From positions 186,001-250,000 of the forward strand of contig CAVPQM010000020.1 in NCBI GenBank assembly GCA_963707555.1: a stretch of 64,000 nt of DNA, read 5' to 3'. Position numbers and translations under genes: made by a program. Below the pieces are notes generated by a model that was not told where the DNA came from, searched no databases, and worked only from the letters and a program-made list of their open reading frames with translations. Shown piece by piece: positions 1-8,486 of this stretch. Numbering within the stretch: position 1 is the stretch's first letter; the number at the start of each line of letters is the position of its first letter. This DNA comes from JAFAFN01 sp963707555 (GTDB taxonomy: Bacteria; Actinomycetota; Acidimicrobiia; Acidimicrobiales; Microtrichaceae).

Positions 1-114
1 GCACATGACCGCGAGACCGCCGATGAGTCGGAGCTCCGGTGGCAGCGAGGCGAGCAGCTCGACCTCTCGGTGGGTGGTGCCGCCGCGACGGCCCGACAGC
101 ACGACGCTGCTCAC
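1..114 (-). CDS. Partial nucleotidyltransferase-like protein (AbiEii-type partner), cut by window edge
   Basis: Only the first 38 codons are in the window, read leftward from a GTG at 114 that has GAGGA about 8 nt upstream. The visible part ends with LPPELRLIGGLAVMC, which resembles the early 'LIGG-A' strand-loop of minimal nucleotidyltransferases such as the AbiEii/AbiGii toxins. It starts 10 nt after the stop of the AbiEi-like gene, the usual antitoxin-toxin order of type IV systems. The catalytic GSxxxD-type motif would lie beyond the edge, so the family call rests on a short match plus context. Confidence 0.5.
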   Translation of the reverse strand, partial: MSSVVLSGRRGGTTHREVELLASLPPELRLIGGLAVMC

Positions 115-124
115 GTGCCCGTCC

Positions 125-1099
125 TCATGCGTCAGCCTCCGGCACGATGCCCCAGTCCTCGACGATCTCACGGCCCCGGGCCGGGTCCGCGGCGAGTCGA
201 ACGGCGCACAGCATCGGCGCGGCGACCGACCAGGGGTGGTCGTCGTCGGGCGGGTGCTCGTCGTGCAGCGGGATCCAGTCGACGGGGGAGCGGCGCACCC
301 AACAGCGCGTCGGCGCGTCACGGTCGACCAGGCCACGAAGCCGCCGCAACGCCGAGGCCGAGCGGACGTAACAACGGGCGGGCAGTTCGCCTGCGGCGGC
401 GACCCGGGCACCGCCGAGCGTCGCCGCCCGTTCGTCGACACGCACCAGGTCGTCACCGCCGACCTTGGCGCCGGCGTCGAGGATCGAGACCGGCAGCGGG
501 GTCCAGTCGTCGTCGGGCCAGTTGGCGGCGGTCTCCCAGAACAGGTCGGGCAGCAACGGGAGTCTGGTCCGCTTGCCGATCAGGCCCGCGGCGGAGAACC
601 GCGCCACCAGCTCGTGGGTGGCGCCGACGCTGCGACCGATGGCCGGCGCGACCCGACGGGCGGTGACCTCGTCAGTGGGGTGCACGAGCGCGTGCAGCGC
701 CACCTCGAGCCCGACCGTGGTCCACAGGTTGGCGCTACTGGGGCGCTCGCCGCCGATCGATCGCAACGGTGCCTCGACCCTGATGCCGGGCGCCCAGAGG
801 CGCAGGTGCCCGCGTCGGTCGAGCCAGCTCCAGCCCTCGGCGCGCAGCACGTCGCGCCCGGCGTCGGAGATGCGGTCGGCCACGACCACGGCGGGGCCTC
901 GGCCCCGGGCCTCGCCGACGAGCGACCGCAGATCGGCCGGTGTCGGGTGGGCACGTGCGACCAGGAGCGGGACCAGGCGCGTGCCGTCGACGAGCACTGC
1001 GTCGCCGTCGTGGCGCGCGTCGAGCCCGACGTCGTCGAGCGCCTCGACGAGTTCACCTGCGAGCTCGTCGTGCTCCTGCGTTCCTGCCGTCACGAACAC
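125..1099 (-). CDS. AbiEi-like winged-helix regulator (putative type IV antitoxin)
   Basis: A protein of about 324 aa. The N-terminal third ends in a segment with GWSWLDRRGHLRLWAPG, similar to the nuclease-fold-like region that precedes the winged helix in AbiEi-type antitoxin proteins. Residues of about 130-190 look like a MarR-type winged helix (TARRVAPAIGRSVGATHELV). The C-terminal part is a mixed domain with a second DRDAPTRCWVRR segment. No ATG is available in frame, so a GTG at 1099 is chosen. A nucleotidyltransferase-like gene follows 10 nt downstream on the same strand, supporting an antitoxin-toxin pair. It could instead be a stand-alone regulator. No enzymatic motif was recognised. 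Confidence 0.5.
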   Translation of the reverse strand: MFVTAGTQEHDELAGELVEALDDVGLDARHDGDAVLVDGTRLVPLLVARAHPTPADLRSLVGEARGRGPAVVVADRISDAGRDVLRAEGWSWLDRRGHLRLWAPGIRVEAPLRSIGGERPSSANLWTTVGLEVALHALVHPTDEVTARRVAPAIGRSVGATHELVARFSAAGLIGKRTRLPLLPDLFWETAANWPDDDWTPLPVSILDAGAKVGGDDLVRVDERAATLGGARVAAAGELPARCYVRSASALRRLRGLVDRDAPTRCWVRRSPVDWIPLHDEHPPDDDHPWSVAAPMLCAVRLAADPARGREIVEDWGIVPEADA

Positions 1100-1169
1100 C
1101 GAACACCACGGTATCGGCTCAGGGGTCCATGAGCAATGTCCTTCGTCCGTGCCGTCACGAACACCGAAC
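1085..1169. repeat. Two 20-bp direct repeats in the AbiEi-like promoter region
   Basis: The sequence tgccgtcacgaacaccgaac occurs at 1085-1104 and again at 1150-1169, 65 bp apart, and the similarity runs on for about six more bases with two mismatches. The first copy covers the GTG start of the leftward AbiEi-like gene. The second lies in the intergenic region before the mutase. They could be regulator-binding sites or an old duplication of the gene start. Confidence 0.6.
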
Positions 1170-1222
1170 GCCAGGCGCTGTGGGTGCTTCATTTGACGCC
1201 CAAGTAGCGGGCCCCAAGTAGC

Positions 1223-3262
1223 ATGGTGGACATGGCTGAGGACCGGGGCGAGCAGCTCGAGCACCACATCTACGACCGCGACGGCGAGGTCACGACCGAC
1301 CGTCCGTGGATCATCCGTACGTACTCCGGGCACTCGAGCCCGAAGGCGTCGAACGAGCTGTACCGGTCGAACCTGGCCAAGGGCCAGACCGGTCTGTCGA
1401 TCGCCTTCGACCTGCCGACGCAGTGCGGGTACGACTCCGATGATCCGATCGCCCGGCCCGAGATCGGCAAGGTCGGCGTGCCGATCAACTCCCTCGACGA
1501 CATGCACGTGCTGTTCGACGAGATCCCCATCGAGCAGATGAACACCTCGATGACGATCAACGGCACGGCGATGTGGCTGCTGGCGCTGTACGTGGCCCTC
1601 GCCCGTGAGCGCGGCGTCGACATCGCCGAGCTGACCGGCACCACCCAGAACGACCTGATCAAGGAGTACCTGGCCCGCGGCACGTACATCTACCCGCCCG
1701 AGCAGAGCCTGCGGCTGATCGCCGAGATGTACGAGTTCTGCCTCGAGGAGATCCCCTCGTGGAACGCCTCGAACATCTGCTCGTACCACCTGCAGGAGGC
1801 CGCGGCGACGCCGACCCAGGAGCTCGCCTTCGCCCTCGCGAACGCGATCTCGTTGCTCGACCTGATCAAGGAGCGCGGCCACTTCACCGACGAGCAGTTC
1901 GAGCGGGCCGTCGGGCGTATCAGCTTCTTCGTGAACTCGGGCATCCGGTTCGTCGAGGAGATGTGCAAGATGCGCGCCTTCGGCGAGCTGTGGGACGAGT
2001 ACACCCGCGACCGCTTCGGCGTCACGAACGAGAAGTACCGCCGCTTCCGCTACGGCGTGCAGGTCAACTCCCTCGGACTGACCGAGGCGCAGCCCGAGAA
2101 CAACGCGTGGCGCATCCTGATCGAGACGCTCGGCGTGACCCTCAGCCGCGACGCCCGTGCCCGCGCGGTGCAGCTGCCGGCCTGGAACGAGGCGCTGTCG
2201 CTGCCCCGTCCGTGGGACCAGCAGTGGGCGCTGCGCCTGCAGCAGATCCTCGCCTACGAGACCGACCTGCTCGAGTACCCGGACCTCTTCGAGGGGTCCG
2301 TCGTCGTGCGCTCCAAGGTCGACGAGCTCAAGGCCGACGCCCGCGAGGAGATCGAGAAGATCCTCGGCATGGGCGGCGTGATCCCCGCGATCGAGTCCGG
2401 CTACATGAAGTCGGCGCTGGTGCGGTCCATGTCGGAGCGCATGAGCGCGATCAACACCGGCGAGCAGATCGTGGTGGGCCTGAACAAGTGGACCGAGGGG
2501 CTGCCCTCGCCGCTGCTCGGCGGCGAGGACGGCGGCATCTTCAAGGTCGACGAGTCGGCTGCCAACTCGGCGGTCGCGTCGCTCGAGAAGACCCGCGCCA
2601 ACCGCGACGAGCCCAGGGCGGTCGCCGCGCTCGAGGCGCTCAAGGCGGCAGCGCTCGACGGGTCGTCGATGATGGAGCCGTCGATCGAGTGTGCCCTCGC
2701 CCGCGTCACCACCGGCGAGTGGGCCGGCGCCCTGCGAGAGGTGTTCGGCGAGTACCGCCCCTCGACCGGCGTCGACGGTCAGCGTCTCGGCCTCGAGGGC
2801 GACCGGGTCGACGCGCTGCGTGCGCGCCTCGACGATCTCGCCGAGCGGATCGGTCACCGACCCCGTGTCGTCATCGGCAAGCCCGGCCTCGACGGCCACT
2901 CCAACGGCGCCGAGGTCATCGCCGTGTCGGCCCGCCACGTCGGCTTCGACGTCATCTACTCGGGCATCCGCCTCAGCCCGGACGAGATCGTGCAGTCCGC
3001 GGTCGAAGAGGGCGCCGACATCATCGGCGCCTCGGTGCTCAGCGGCTCCCACGTCGAGCTCACCGGCCAGATCTTCGACAAGCTCGAGGAGTACGGCGCA
3101 CGCGACAGCATCGCGGTGGTGGTCGGCGGCATCGTTCCGCCGCCGGACGTCCCGGTGCTGAAGGAGCTCGGAGCGCAGCGGGTGTTCACGCCGTCGGACT
3201 ACGAGCTGATCGACATCATGGAGTCGTTCGTCGACGTCATCGACGAGCGGTCGGCGTCCTGA
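1223..3262 (+). CDS. ecm: Ethylmalonyl-CoA mutase (B12-dependent)
   Basis: A 679-aa single-chain acyl-CoA mutase. It converts (2R)-ethylmalonyl-CoA to methylsuccinyl-CoA in the ethylmalonyl-CoA pathway for acetyl-CoA assimilation. Residues of about 20-540 form the substrate-binding barrel, with RPWIIRTYSGHSSPKASN and the long stretch FDLPTQCGYDSDDP characteristic of the Ecm/MeaA group rather than of methylmalonyl-CoA mutase. Residues of about 545-679 are the cobalamin domain, with the DGHSNG (DxHxxG) base-off motif near residue 557 and a late GG motif (VVVGGIVPP). The length suits Ecm. The first ATG (1223) is used, but an ATG at 1232 is equally possible because no clear Shine-Dalgarno sequence precedes either. 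The MeaB chaperone gene overlaps its stop. Confidence 0.9.
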   Translation: MVDMAEDRGEQLEHHIYDRDGEVTTDRPWIIRTYSGHSSPKASNELYRSNLAKGQTGLSIAFDLPTQCGYDSDDPIARPEIGKVGVPINSLDDMHVLFDEIPIEQMNTSMTINGTAMWLLALYVALARERGVDIAELTGTTQNDLIKEYLARGTYIYPPEQSLRLIAEMYEFCLEEIPSWNASNICSYHLQEAAATPTQELAFALANAISLLDLIKERGHFTDEQFERAVGRISFFVNSGIRFVEEMCKMRAFGELWDEYTRDRFGVTNEKYRRFRYGVQVNSLGLTEAQPENNAWRILIETLGVTLSRDARARAVQLPAWNEALSLPRPWDQQWALRLQQILAYETDLLEYPDLFEGSVVVRSKVDELKADAREEIEKILGMGGVIPAIESGYMKSALVRSMSERMSAINTGEQIVVGLNKWTEGLPSPLLGGEDGGIFKVDESAANSAVASLEKTRANRDEPRAVAALEALKAAALDGSSMMEPSIECALARVTTGEWAGALREVFGEYRPSTGVDGQRLGLEGDRVDALRARLDDLAERIGHRPRVVIGKPGLDGHSNGAEVIAVSARHVGFDVIYSGIRLSPDEIVQSAVEEGADIIGASVLSGSHVELTGQIFDKLEEYGARDSIAVVVGGIVPPPDVPVLKELGAQRVFTPSDYELIDIMESFVDVIDERSAS

Positions 3263-4224
3263 GCGAGCTGCTCGAACTGGTCGAGCGCGCACGAGGGCTC
3301 GAGAAGCACGCGGTCTCGCGGCTGATCTCGGTCGTCGAGGATCGGCGTGCATCGGCAGCGGATCGGCGCCACGAGGTGCTCGAAGCGCTCGACGACGCCC
3401 GCGGCACCAGCGCGACCTCACCGCTCGTCGGCATCACCGGCACCCCGGGCTCGGGCAAGTCGACCCTGCTGTCCCGCATCACCGTCGACCTGCTCGACGC
3501 GGACCCGGACCTGTCGGTCGCGGTCATCGCGGTGGATCCGTCGAGCCACGTCTCCGGCGGTGCGCTGCTGGGCGACCGGACCCGCATGCGCTTCGCTCCG
3601 GACGAACGTCGGCTGTTCTTCCGCAGCCAGGCCTCGGCCACCGACCTGGGCGGCCTCGGCCCGATGAGCTTCCAGGTGAGCCGGTTGCTCACCCGGCTGT
3701 TCGACTGCGTGCTCATCGAGACCGTCGGGATCGGCCAGAGCGAGGCCGACATCCGTCATCTGGCCGACCGCGTCTACCTGGTCCTGCAGCCGCTCGGCGG
3801 TGACGAGGTGCAGTTCCTGAAGGCCGGCATCATCGAGGTGCCACACGCCTTCGTCATCAACAAGTCCGACGAGTCGGGAGCGACGACCAGCTACCACCAG
3901 CTGCGCTCGAGCCTGTGGTTGTCGCGGCCCTTCGACGAGGACGAGCCGCCGGTGTTCCTGACCAGCGCGCTGACCGGCGCAGGTCTCGACGAGCTCGAGG
4001 CCGACCTGCTCACTGCGATCCGGAGCCACGGCGGCGACTCCGGGACGCTGTCGGACCGTGAGCCGTACTTCTTCTCGCGCTGGGTCGAGGAGGAGTGGGG
4101 CCGTGTCGGGCTCGAGCACCTGTCGCGGCACCTCGGCGGCGCCGAGGCGTACCTCGGGCGCTGCGGCGGGTTCGACCCCGCACAGCTCGCGTTCGGTCCC
4201 GAGGTCGTCGCCTCGTTCAGGTAG
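3259..4224 (+). CDS. meaB: MeaB/ArgK-family GTPase, B12-mutase chaperone
   Basis: About 321 aa. G3E-type GTPases of this family gate loading of adenosylcobalamin into acyl-CoA mutases and protect them from inactivation. The P-loop GTPGSGKST is near residue 61, the family signature VDPSSHVSGGALLGDRTRM near 93-111, an ETVGIGQSE switch segment follows, and NKSD (guanine specificity) is near 201. It directly follows the mutase. No ATG, GTG or TTG gives the full N-terminus, and the best candidate is a CTG at 3259 whose TGA overlaps the mutase stop (CTGA), implying translational coupling. A sequencing error at this junction would also explain the missing ATG. Confidence 0.88.
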   Translation: MSELLELVERARGLEKHAVSRLISVVEDRRASAADRRHEVLEALDDARGTSATSPLVGITGTPGSGKSTLLSRITVDLLDADPDLSVAVIAVDPSSHVSGGALLGDRTRMRFAPDERRLFFRSQASATDLGGLGPMSFQVSRLLTRLFDCVLIETVGIGQSEADIRHLADRVYLVLQPLGGDEVQFLKAGIIEVPHAFVINKSDESGATTSYHQLRSSLWLSRPFDEDEPPVFLTSALTGAGLDELEADLLTAIRSHGGDSGTLSDREPYFFSRWVEEEWGRVGLEHLSRHLGGAEAYLGRCGGFDPAQLAFGPEVVASFR

Positions 4225-4250
4225 ATCCGACGGAACGCTGTCCGCTCAGC

Positions 4251-4802
4251 TCACCGTTCTCGATGCGAGTCGGTGTCGCGCCGGCGGTCGATCGAGAAGT
4301 CGCCGGCGTGCAGCCGCATCTTCCGGATGACCTTCACCAGCTGGCGGAGCTCCCCCTCGGACATGTCCGACAACCCGAACTCGGATTCGTTGAACCCGGC
4401 GGTGGCCTTCTCGACGACCGCCCGGCCCTCGGGAGTGAGCCGAGCGAGCATCGCTCGGCGGTCCGTCGCGTGCGGAACACGTTCGACGAGGCCGTCTCGC
4501 TCGAGCCGATCGATCACGTTGGTGACGCTGGTGGGATGCACCTGGAGCCGCTCGCCGAACTTCGCCAGCGGGAGCTCGCCCTTGCTGCTGAAGAGCAGCA
4601 GCAGGAGGGCCTCGTACCGGGCGAAGGTCAGCCCGAACGAGCTGAGGTGGGTGTTGAGCTCACCGAGCAACCACTGCTGGGCGCGCATGATCGAGGTGAC
4701 CGCCTCCATCGCCGGAACCGCGGAGTCGCCCCAGCGGTCGACCCAGTGCCGTGATGCCTCTTCGACCGGGTCGAAGGGAAGGGGCTTGCGCGCCATGGCC
4801 AC
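4251..4802 (-). CDS. MarR-family transcriptional regulator
   Basis: 183 aa, within the normal MarR size range. The winged helix covers about residues 65-125: LPLAKFGERLQVHPTSVTNVIDRLERDGLVERV is helix-turn-helix plus recognition helix, followed by a wing with the conserved DRRA. Flanking helices would form the dimer. It lies 51 nt downstream of the M24 peptidase gene on the same strand and tail-to-tail with meaB, so it is probably co-transcribed with the peptidase and may regulate the adjacent catabolic cluster. A second in-frame ATG lies two codons inside. Confidence 0.85.
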   Translation of the reverse strand: MAMARKPLPFDPVEEASRHWVDRWGDSAVPAMEAVTSIMRAQQWLLGELNTHLSSFGLTFARYEALLLLLFSSKGELPLAKFGERLQVHPTSVTNVIDRLERDGLVERVPHATDRRAMLARLTPEGRAVVEKATAGFNESEFGLSDMSEGELRQLVKVIRKMRLHAGDFSIDRRRDTDSHRER

Positions 4803-4853
4803 GATCCTCTCACCTCGTGCAGTCGGGAACGGTATTCGGTTCCGGCTCCGGCG

Positions 4854-6111
4854 TCATCCGAGAGGTTCCATCGTCCACTCGGTGAGCGATGTGCAGCCGT
4901 CGGTGCCCACGAGCGCACAGTCCTCGAGGTAGAAGCGGTGGCGGCGGTCTCCCGGCGTGTAGACGTGGGCGGCGACCACCGATCCCTCGCGGAGCGCCCA
5001 GTCGTGACGGGACGGCTGGGTGACCTCTCGATCGATGTGGTCGAGGCCGAGCCCGTGGAAGAAGAACAGGGTCTCGTCGGCGTGGGTGATGCCGGCGCCC
5101 CGCAGCGCGTCGACGCCGACCTGGGTCAGCTCCGACACCGTGGCACCGGCGCGCATGCGTGACTGGATGGCATCCATGGCCGTGATCGCCGCCCGACCGT
5201 TGCGACGGGCCTCGTCGTCGGCCGACTCGCCGCCGACGACCCATGTCTTGCCGCCGTCCCAGCAGTAGTTGGCCAGCGTTCCGTGGCAGTCGATCGCCAC
5301 GTGCATCCCGGGTTCGAGTACGAACGGCTCGGCGTGCGCAAGGCCGTAGAACGTGCGGTCGTCGTCCGGTCCGTTGCTCATGACGACGGGACCCGGGTCG
5401 TGCACGAAGCCGCCGAGCCGGGTCACCTGCAACAGGTACTCGAGCTCGAGGTCGCGCCAGGTCGCTCCTGGCTGCCAGCAGTCGACCATGTGCTGGATGC
5501 CCGCTTCGTTGACGCGTGATGCTCTGACGAGCAGATCCAGCTCGGCGGGTGTCTTGACCTGCCGCACCGAGCGCAGCAGTCCGTATCCGTCGATCACCTC
5601 CGTCCCGTCGAGCACTCCCGAGTCGCGGAAGAGGTTGACGAATCGCAGGTCGTCAAATCCGAGCCTGGCGGCGCGGTCGAGCCCGAGGTCGCGCATCGCG
5701 GCGACGCAAGCGCTGCGCAGATCTTCGGCGTAGTGCTTGCGGGCGTTGATGCCCCAGGCCGCCTCGCGTGCCTCGGGCGGCACGGTCCGGGCGAATGCCA
5801 CGTCGTCCGCCGAGTGCTCGAGGGTGACCATCAGCGAGGCATACGGCCGTCGGTCCTCGACGTGGCCGGGCGCCTGCAGGAAGTAGCCGAGGTCGTGGTC
5901 GGGCACCACCAGGATCGGCTGGTCGGATCGCGTCCCGTGCGATCACCATGGCTGCGTAGCCGTCGTTCTCCGGGATCGACACGCTCGTTCGCGGGGCGTA
6001 CCCGCTCAGGTAGTACACGTTCGGTCGCATGTGCACGACGAGGCCGTCGACGTCGCGGCGCCGCATCTCTCGGTCGAGCTCCTCCATGTTGGCGAGCGGT
6101 CCATTTGTCAT
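4854..6111 (-). pseudogene. M24-family peptidase (Xaa-Pro aminopeptidase/creatinase-like), one frame break
   Basis: The start ATG at 6111 has an excellent AGGGGGA ribosome site. The N-terminal creatinase-type domain (MTNGPLANMEELDREMRRRD, then VYYLSGYAPR) is separated from the rest by a frame break near 5932, where one extra C (minus strand) follows GCGATC. The remainder is a pita-bread hydrolase with the two aspartates in AIDCHG and CWDGGKT, the histidine in FFFHGLGLDH and a final glutamate in YLEDCALV. The usual 'EPG' glutamate position reads VVAAHVYTPG, so one canonical metal ligand seems to be missing. It is divergent from the transporter genes and probably processes the imported substrate. 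Repairing one base restores about 419 codons. Confidence 0.75.
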
Positions 6112-6252
6112 CGGTTCCCCCTGTGGTCGGTGTGTCCCCCTGATCCCGTGTCGCTCGGGCCGGAGCGTCAATCTCCACGGAACCCAAATAGTAGGATGTC
6201 AGATAAACGGAGGCTCGACAATCGGATCTTGTCCTGTTATCGGCGCCTCCCA

Positions 6253-6270
6253 GTGTTCCGGGGGGAACAC
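6253..6270. promoter_or_regulatory. Perfect inverted repeat, likely operator of the transporter cluster
   Basis: GTGTTCC-GGGG-GGAACAC is a perfect 7-bp dyad with a 4-bp spacer, 30 bp before the substrate-binding protein start and in the divergent promoter region shared with the M24 peptidase. The symmetry fits a dimeric regulator site. Which regulator binds is unknown; the nearby MarR protein is one candidate. Confidence 0.55.
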
Positions 6271-6300
6271 GTCGCCGGCGGAGCCGGAGGGGGAAGACAC

Positions 6301-7469
6301 ATGCTTCAGAGAACTCGATTGACCCGCATCGCCGTGGTCGGCGTCGTCGCCGCGCTCGATGGCAACTGCAGCTGCGTGCGGCGGCTCCGAGGGCGGTTCC
6401 GGTTCGGGAGGGGGCGGTGACGGTGACGGCACGCTGAAGATCGGTGTTGCACTCGACCTCTCCGGTCAGGCTGCGTTCGCAGGCCTGCAGGATCGCGAGG
6501 GCATGGAGCTCGCCGCCGAGCAGATCGAGGAGTCCGGCATGCTCGGCGATCGGTCGCTCGAGCTGGTCTTCGTCGACATGGAGACCGACAAGGACCGCGC
6601 CGTCGCGGAGATCGCCAAGATGACGAAGGACGAATCCTTCGACGCCATCATCGGCCCGCTCAGCTCGTCGCAGGGTCTCGCAACGGCGCCGATCAGCCAG
6701 CAGGCGAAGGTGCCGACAGTGTTGATCCACAACGATGCGGCCCACCCGCGGCTGTTCGGTGACTACATCTTCCGGATCACGCCGCCGGCGACGTCGATCG
6801 TGGCCATCGGTCGTCGAGAACTTCGCCGAGCGGGGCGTCGAGAGCGTCGCCCTGGTCTACGACGAGACGAACCCCACGCTGGTCGAGGTCGCCGAAGAGG
6901 TCCTGCCCGGCGAGTTCGAGGAGCACGGAATGGACGTCGTGTACGAGTCGACCTTCCAAGCGACCGACACGGACTTCGCTGCGATGGCGACCGACATCGC
7001 GAGCCGCAACCCCGACGGGGTTGGTCTGCTGGCCGCCGGTGCGCCGAACGTGACGATCCTGAAGCAGCTCCGGGAGCGCGGATACGAGGGTCCGATCTTC
7101 GCCCAGAACGCCGCGACGGTCTTCAAGGACGTCGGTGCTGATGCGGACGGCACGATCTGGGCCACCTACTTCGACTCCTCGAGCGGGCTGCAGTCGGTGA
7201 AAGACTTCGTCACCTCCTACGAGGCCGCCAAGGGCACCCCGCCCAACCAGTTCAACGCCTCGGGCTTCGACGCAGTCTGGCTGATCGCACTCGCGGCCCA
7301 GGCCGGAGGCGACGGACGTGACGGCATCAAGAAGGGCCTCGACGAAGTCACCGCCCAGGGGTTCGAGGGAGCCCAGGGGGCGCTCACCTTCGAGGAGCGC
7401 GACGCACGTGTCGAGCCCAAGGTCTGGCAGATCACCGGCGGGGCCGAAGGTCCCTACACCGCAAGCTGA
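6301..7469 (+). pseudogene. Branched-chain-amino-acid-type ABC substrate-binding lipoprotein, two frame breaks
   Basis: The start ATG at 6301 leads a signal peptide ending in a lipobox (TAAAC), so the protein would be a lipid-anchored receptor. After a Gly/Ser linker come periplasmic-binding-protein type I segments: TLKIGVALDLSGQAAFAG, then IIGPLSSSQGLATAPISQQ, and later PNQFNASGFDAVWLI. Frame breaks occur at about 6359 (an extra G in CTCGATGG) and about 6811 (an extra G in ATCGGTCG). Deleting one base at each gives a continuous protein of about 388 aa, normal for LivJ/LivK-like receptors. It heads the transporter cluster. Confidence 0.78.
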
Positions 7470-7483
7470 GGAGGAGGGTCAGG

Positions 7484-7896
7484 GTGAGCCAACACCTCGT
7501 CAACGCCATCGTGCTGGGCGGCATCTACACGCTGTTCGCGTTGGGCTTCAGCCTGGCGTGGGGCGTGCTGCGCATCCTGAACCTCGCCTACGGAGTCGTG
7601 GCGACCCTTGGGGCGCTCATGGCATGGCAGCTCACCAAGGACCGGGTCATCACCATCGTGGTGCTCCTCCCGCTGATCGTCGTCGCTGCAGGTCTCCTCA
7701 ACGTCGTCGTCGACCGCCTGGCCTTCCGGCGACTGCGTCGGGAGTCCGACGGGTTGGAGCTCCGCATCCTCCTCGCTTCGGTGGGGGTCGTGGCGGTGTT
7801 GATCACCGTCGCCGAGCGCATGACGAAGCTCGACACGTACACCATCCGCGACGGCGTGTTCCCGAACCGGACGATCGAGCTGTTCGGGCTGCAGTC
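7484..7896 (+). pseudogene. LivH-type permease, 3'-truncated at an internal deletion
   Basis: The first 135 or so codons match the N-terminal half of a branched-chain-amino-acid-type permease: YTLFALGFSLAWGVLRILNL, then several membrane helices, then RLAFRRLRRESDGLELRIL. The reading stops resembling a permease right after IELFGLQ and continues into LivG-like sequence. About half of the permease is missing, and no LivM gene is present at all. The start ATG is the first codon after the receptor gene, with a GGAGGAGGGT ribosome site. Confidence 0.72.
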
Positions 7897-8486
7897 AAGC
7901 TGCTGCTCGATGGGACGGACTACACCGGACACGTCGCTACCGGCTGCGAGGGATGGGCATCGCCGCACCTTCCAGGGGATCCGACTGGTGAAGGGGATGT
8001 CGGTACGCGACGACGTCATGGTCGGCGCCGACGCCGGAGTCGACTTGCTGGGGCGCCTCCGTGGCTCGGTGGGCCGTCGAACGCCTCACGACGTGAGCTC
8101 GTCGACGACCTGCTCGGCGAGCTCGACCTCGACCGATCCGGGACCTCGAGGCCGACACGTTGCCCTACGGCGTTCAACGACACGTTGAGATCGCCCGTGC
8201 GCTGGCGACCCGTTCCCGGGTCCTGCTGCTCGACGAGCCGGTCGCCGGCATGAACGACGCCGAGGTCGCCGAGATCCGGGACCTGCTGCTCGACCTGCGA
8301 TCGAAGGGAATGACGATCGTGCTCGTCGAGCACCACCTCGACATGATCCTCGCCGCGTCGGACCACCTGGTGGTGCTCGACTTCGGTCGGTGCATCGCCT
8401 CGGGCGACCCGTACGAGGTCGCGGCTCGGCCCGAGGTGCGTGCCGCCTACTTCGGAAAGGAGCACGATGTCACTCCTCGAGGTTGA
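7897..8486 (+). pseudogene. LivG-type ATPase remnant, 5'-truncated and frameshifted
   Basis: Starting at about 7897 the translation matches the middle of a LivG ATPase: a LLLDGTDYTGH segment, then RTFQGIRLVKGMSVRDD, then ELVDDLLGELDL. The end is clean: LPYGVQRHVEIARALATRS (signature region) and LLLDEPVAGMND (Walker B). The N-terminal Walker A half is absent. At least three further indels lie between about 7935 and 8155. The last 20 nt overlap the start of the LivF gene. Confidence 0.7.

Noticed and set aside
125..3421. A 1098-codon minus-strand frame across ecm and meaB
   Set aside because: Only its C-terminal part is the AbiEi-like gene. The rest is antisense to the mutase and GTPase and has the His/Asp/Arg-rich composition typical of shadow frames in GC-rich DNA.
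6350..6820. Programmed ribosomal frameshifting in the receptor gene
   Set aside because: No slippery heptamer or downstream pseudoknot was found, and similar one-base gains occur in many unrelated genes.
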